Positions 5,522 to 6,331 of a stretch of 6,331 bases of DNA are shown in pieces. The notes under the pieces are model-generated. The model did not search any database and had not been told where the DNA came from. It saw only the letters and a program-made list of their open reading frames with translations. The stretch's first letter is position 1. The number at the start of each line of letters is the position of its first letter. Source of the stretch: Phycisphaerales bacterium (GTDB lineage: Bacteria; Planctomycetota; Phycisphaerae; Tepidisphaerales; Tepidisphaeraceae); assembly GCA_028288775.1 (NCBI GenBank), contig JAQGHP010000079.1, positions 1 through 6,331 of the forward strand, read 5' to 3'. Both the position numbers and the translations under genes were made by a program.

Positions 5522-6331
5522 TCATTTAGAGGAGCCGGATTTCCCGCCGCCGCCGACTTCAGTTAGCCGCACGGAGTGAAACAGGAACTCACCTTCGTAG
5601 GCGCCCAGACCAAGGACGCCGTCGCCGATGCCCCATACCGGCTTGCAGAGGCCCAGGTCGGAATAGTTCGTGACGTAATGGGTCACGACGGCCCCGTTGA
5701 CCCGGACGGTGACCGAGCGGTTGCGCACTTCGCACACGACCACCGTACGTTCGCCGTTCTTGATGACCTGCGGGAATTTCTGGGTCGTCGGATTCGCGTT
5801 GGCACGCTTGTCATCGACCACATCGAGTCCGCAGATGGTGTTGGCCCACCCACCCTGAACGGCCAGGAAAGTATGTCCGCCGTGCGAAACGATTTCCCCG
5901 ACGCACTCGTCCCCCATGACCCGCGTAAACTCGACTCTCAGATCGTATTCCTCGGGCGGCTGATACCGGATCCGGATGCTCGCCTCGCGGACAGCCGCGC
6001 TTTGGCCGGAGAGCACTGAGCCGTTCATCTTCCACGTCCCCTTTACCGTATCACGCGCCGGGTCGATCAATTTCAGCAGATCGACCGTCCGGTGCGTCCC
6101 CTTCGCCTCGGCATCCACCAGCAGCCGCTGGACCTCATCCGAAGCGTGTTTCGCCTTGAGCTTGTCGGCGTCCTCGGCGGTGTGAATCTTGAGGAACTGG
6201 GCGTAACACGCATCCGCCCGCTCCAAGGCCAACGCCTTGATCGAATCAGAGGCCTTGGCCGCCTGTGCCGCGTGCCACTCGGCCAGGTCGATCAGTTCCG
6301 GCTCGCCCAGGTCCGCCGGGTCCTTGGCGGC
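5522..6331 (-). CDS. Partial planctomycete-type protein, C-terminal LamG-like domain
   Basis: Only the last 269 residues are visible; the frame is open to the right edge, so the start lies outside. The first 90 or so residues are charged and Ala-rich and should be helical. From about residue 100 (LLKLIDPARDTVKGTWKMNG) comes a beta-rich module with YQPPEEYDLRVEFTRVMGDE, HTFLAVQGGW, GLDVVDDKRANANPTTQ, VVCEVRNRSVTVRVNGAVV and a final LGAYEGEFLFHSVRLTEV. I recognise this as a concanavalin-like (LamG or DUF1080-type) module that recurs at the C-termini of large planctomycete proteins, where it is presumed to bind glycans or other ligands. The protein ends in a GGGGKSGSSK tail. The N-terminal partner domain, which would define its job, is not visible. 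The internal TTG at 6232 is not a start, because coding character continues upstream. It faces yjbQ, with the inverted-repeat unit between them. Confidence 0.8.
   Translation of the reverse strand, partial: AAKDPADLGEPELIDLAEWHAAQAAKASDSIKALALERADACYAQFLKIHTAEDADKLKAKHASDEVQRLLVDAEAKGTHRTVDLLKLIDPARDTVKGTWKMNGSVLSGQSAAVREASIRIRYQPPEEYDLRVEFTRVMGDECVGEIVSHGGHTFLAVQGGWANTICGLDVVDDKRANANPTTQKFPQVIKNGERTVVVCEVRNRSVTVRVNGAVVTHYVTNYSDLGLCKPVWGIGDGVLGLGAYEGEFLFHSVRLTEVGGGGKSGSSK

Noticed and set aside
5235..5525. Minus-strand frame of 96 codons spanning the inverted-repeat unit
   Set aside because: It runs through both motif clusters, overlaps the stop of the right-edge gene and has no coding character or recognised motif.

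Overview
The window is GC-rich chromosomal DNA that looks like a member of the Planctomycetota. The main evidence is the right-hand partial gene, whose C-terminal beta-sandwich-like region (consensus around PPEEYDL and N-x-NPTTQ) I recognise from that phylum. The wide gene spacing, scattered orientations and gaps packed with hairpin-forming repeats fit the same picture. No close relative can be named from sequence alone, and nothing here looks like phage, plasmid, defence or CRISPR DNA.

Layout, left to right. Bases 1-335 hold no gene. They carry two near-identical 48-base repeats in inverted orientation, plus a partial third copy and a GC-rich hairpin module. A membrane-bound family 2 glycosyltransferase (minus strand, 336-1583) is divergent from a short, soluble diadenylate cyclase (plus strand, 1710-2300), with 126 bases between them. 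The cyclase converges on a xylulokinase (minus strand, 2479-4011). The gap between these two holds a 29-bp-stem hairpin that reads as an intrinsic terminator for the kinase.

Bases 4012-4693 hold no convincing gene but are rich in repeats. They include a short hairpin module also found near the left end, and a nested palindrome of about 225 bases with four hairpins that all share the octamer CGTACTCG at the apex. A two-hairpin palindromic repeat follows, just ahead of a YjbQ-family gene (plus strand, 4694-5122).

Between yjbQ and the right-edge gene lies a compact unit of about 310 bases (5198-5506). Its core is AT-richer, and it is bounded by mirror-symmetric clusters of a nine-base motif (ATTGCCCAT and variants). 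It looks like a non-autonomous mobile element or a cluster of protein-binding sites. The last gene (minus strand, from 5522 off the right edge) is a large secreted or surface-type protein of unknown function seen only at its C-terminus.

The genes do not form an operon or one pathway. Envelope glycolipid synthesis, c-di-AMP signalling, pentose entry into central metabolism and a small conserved enzyme are each transcribed separately. The least ordinary content is the intergenic repeat architecture, not the proteins.
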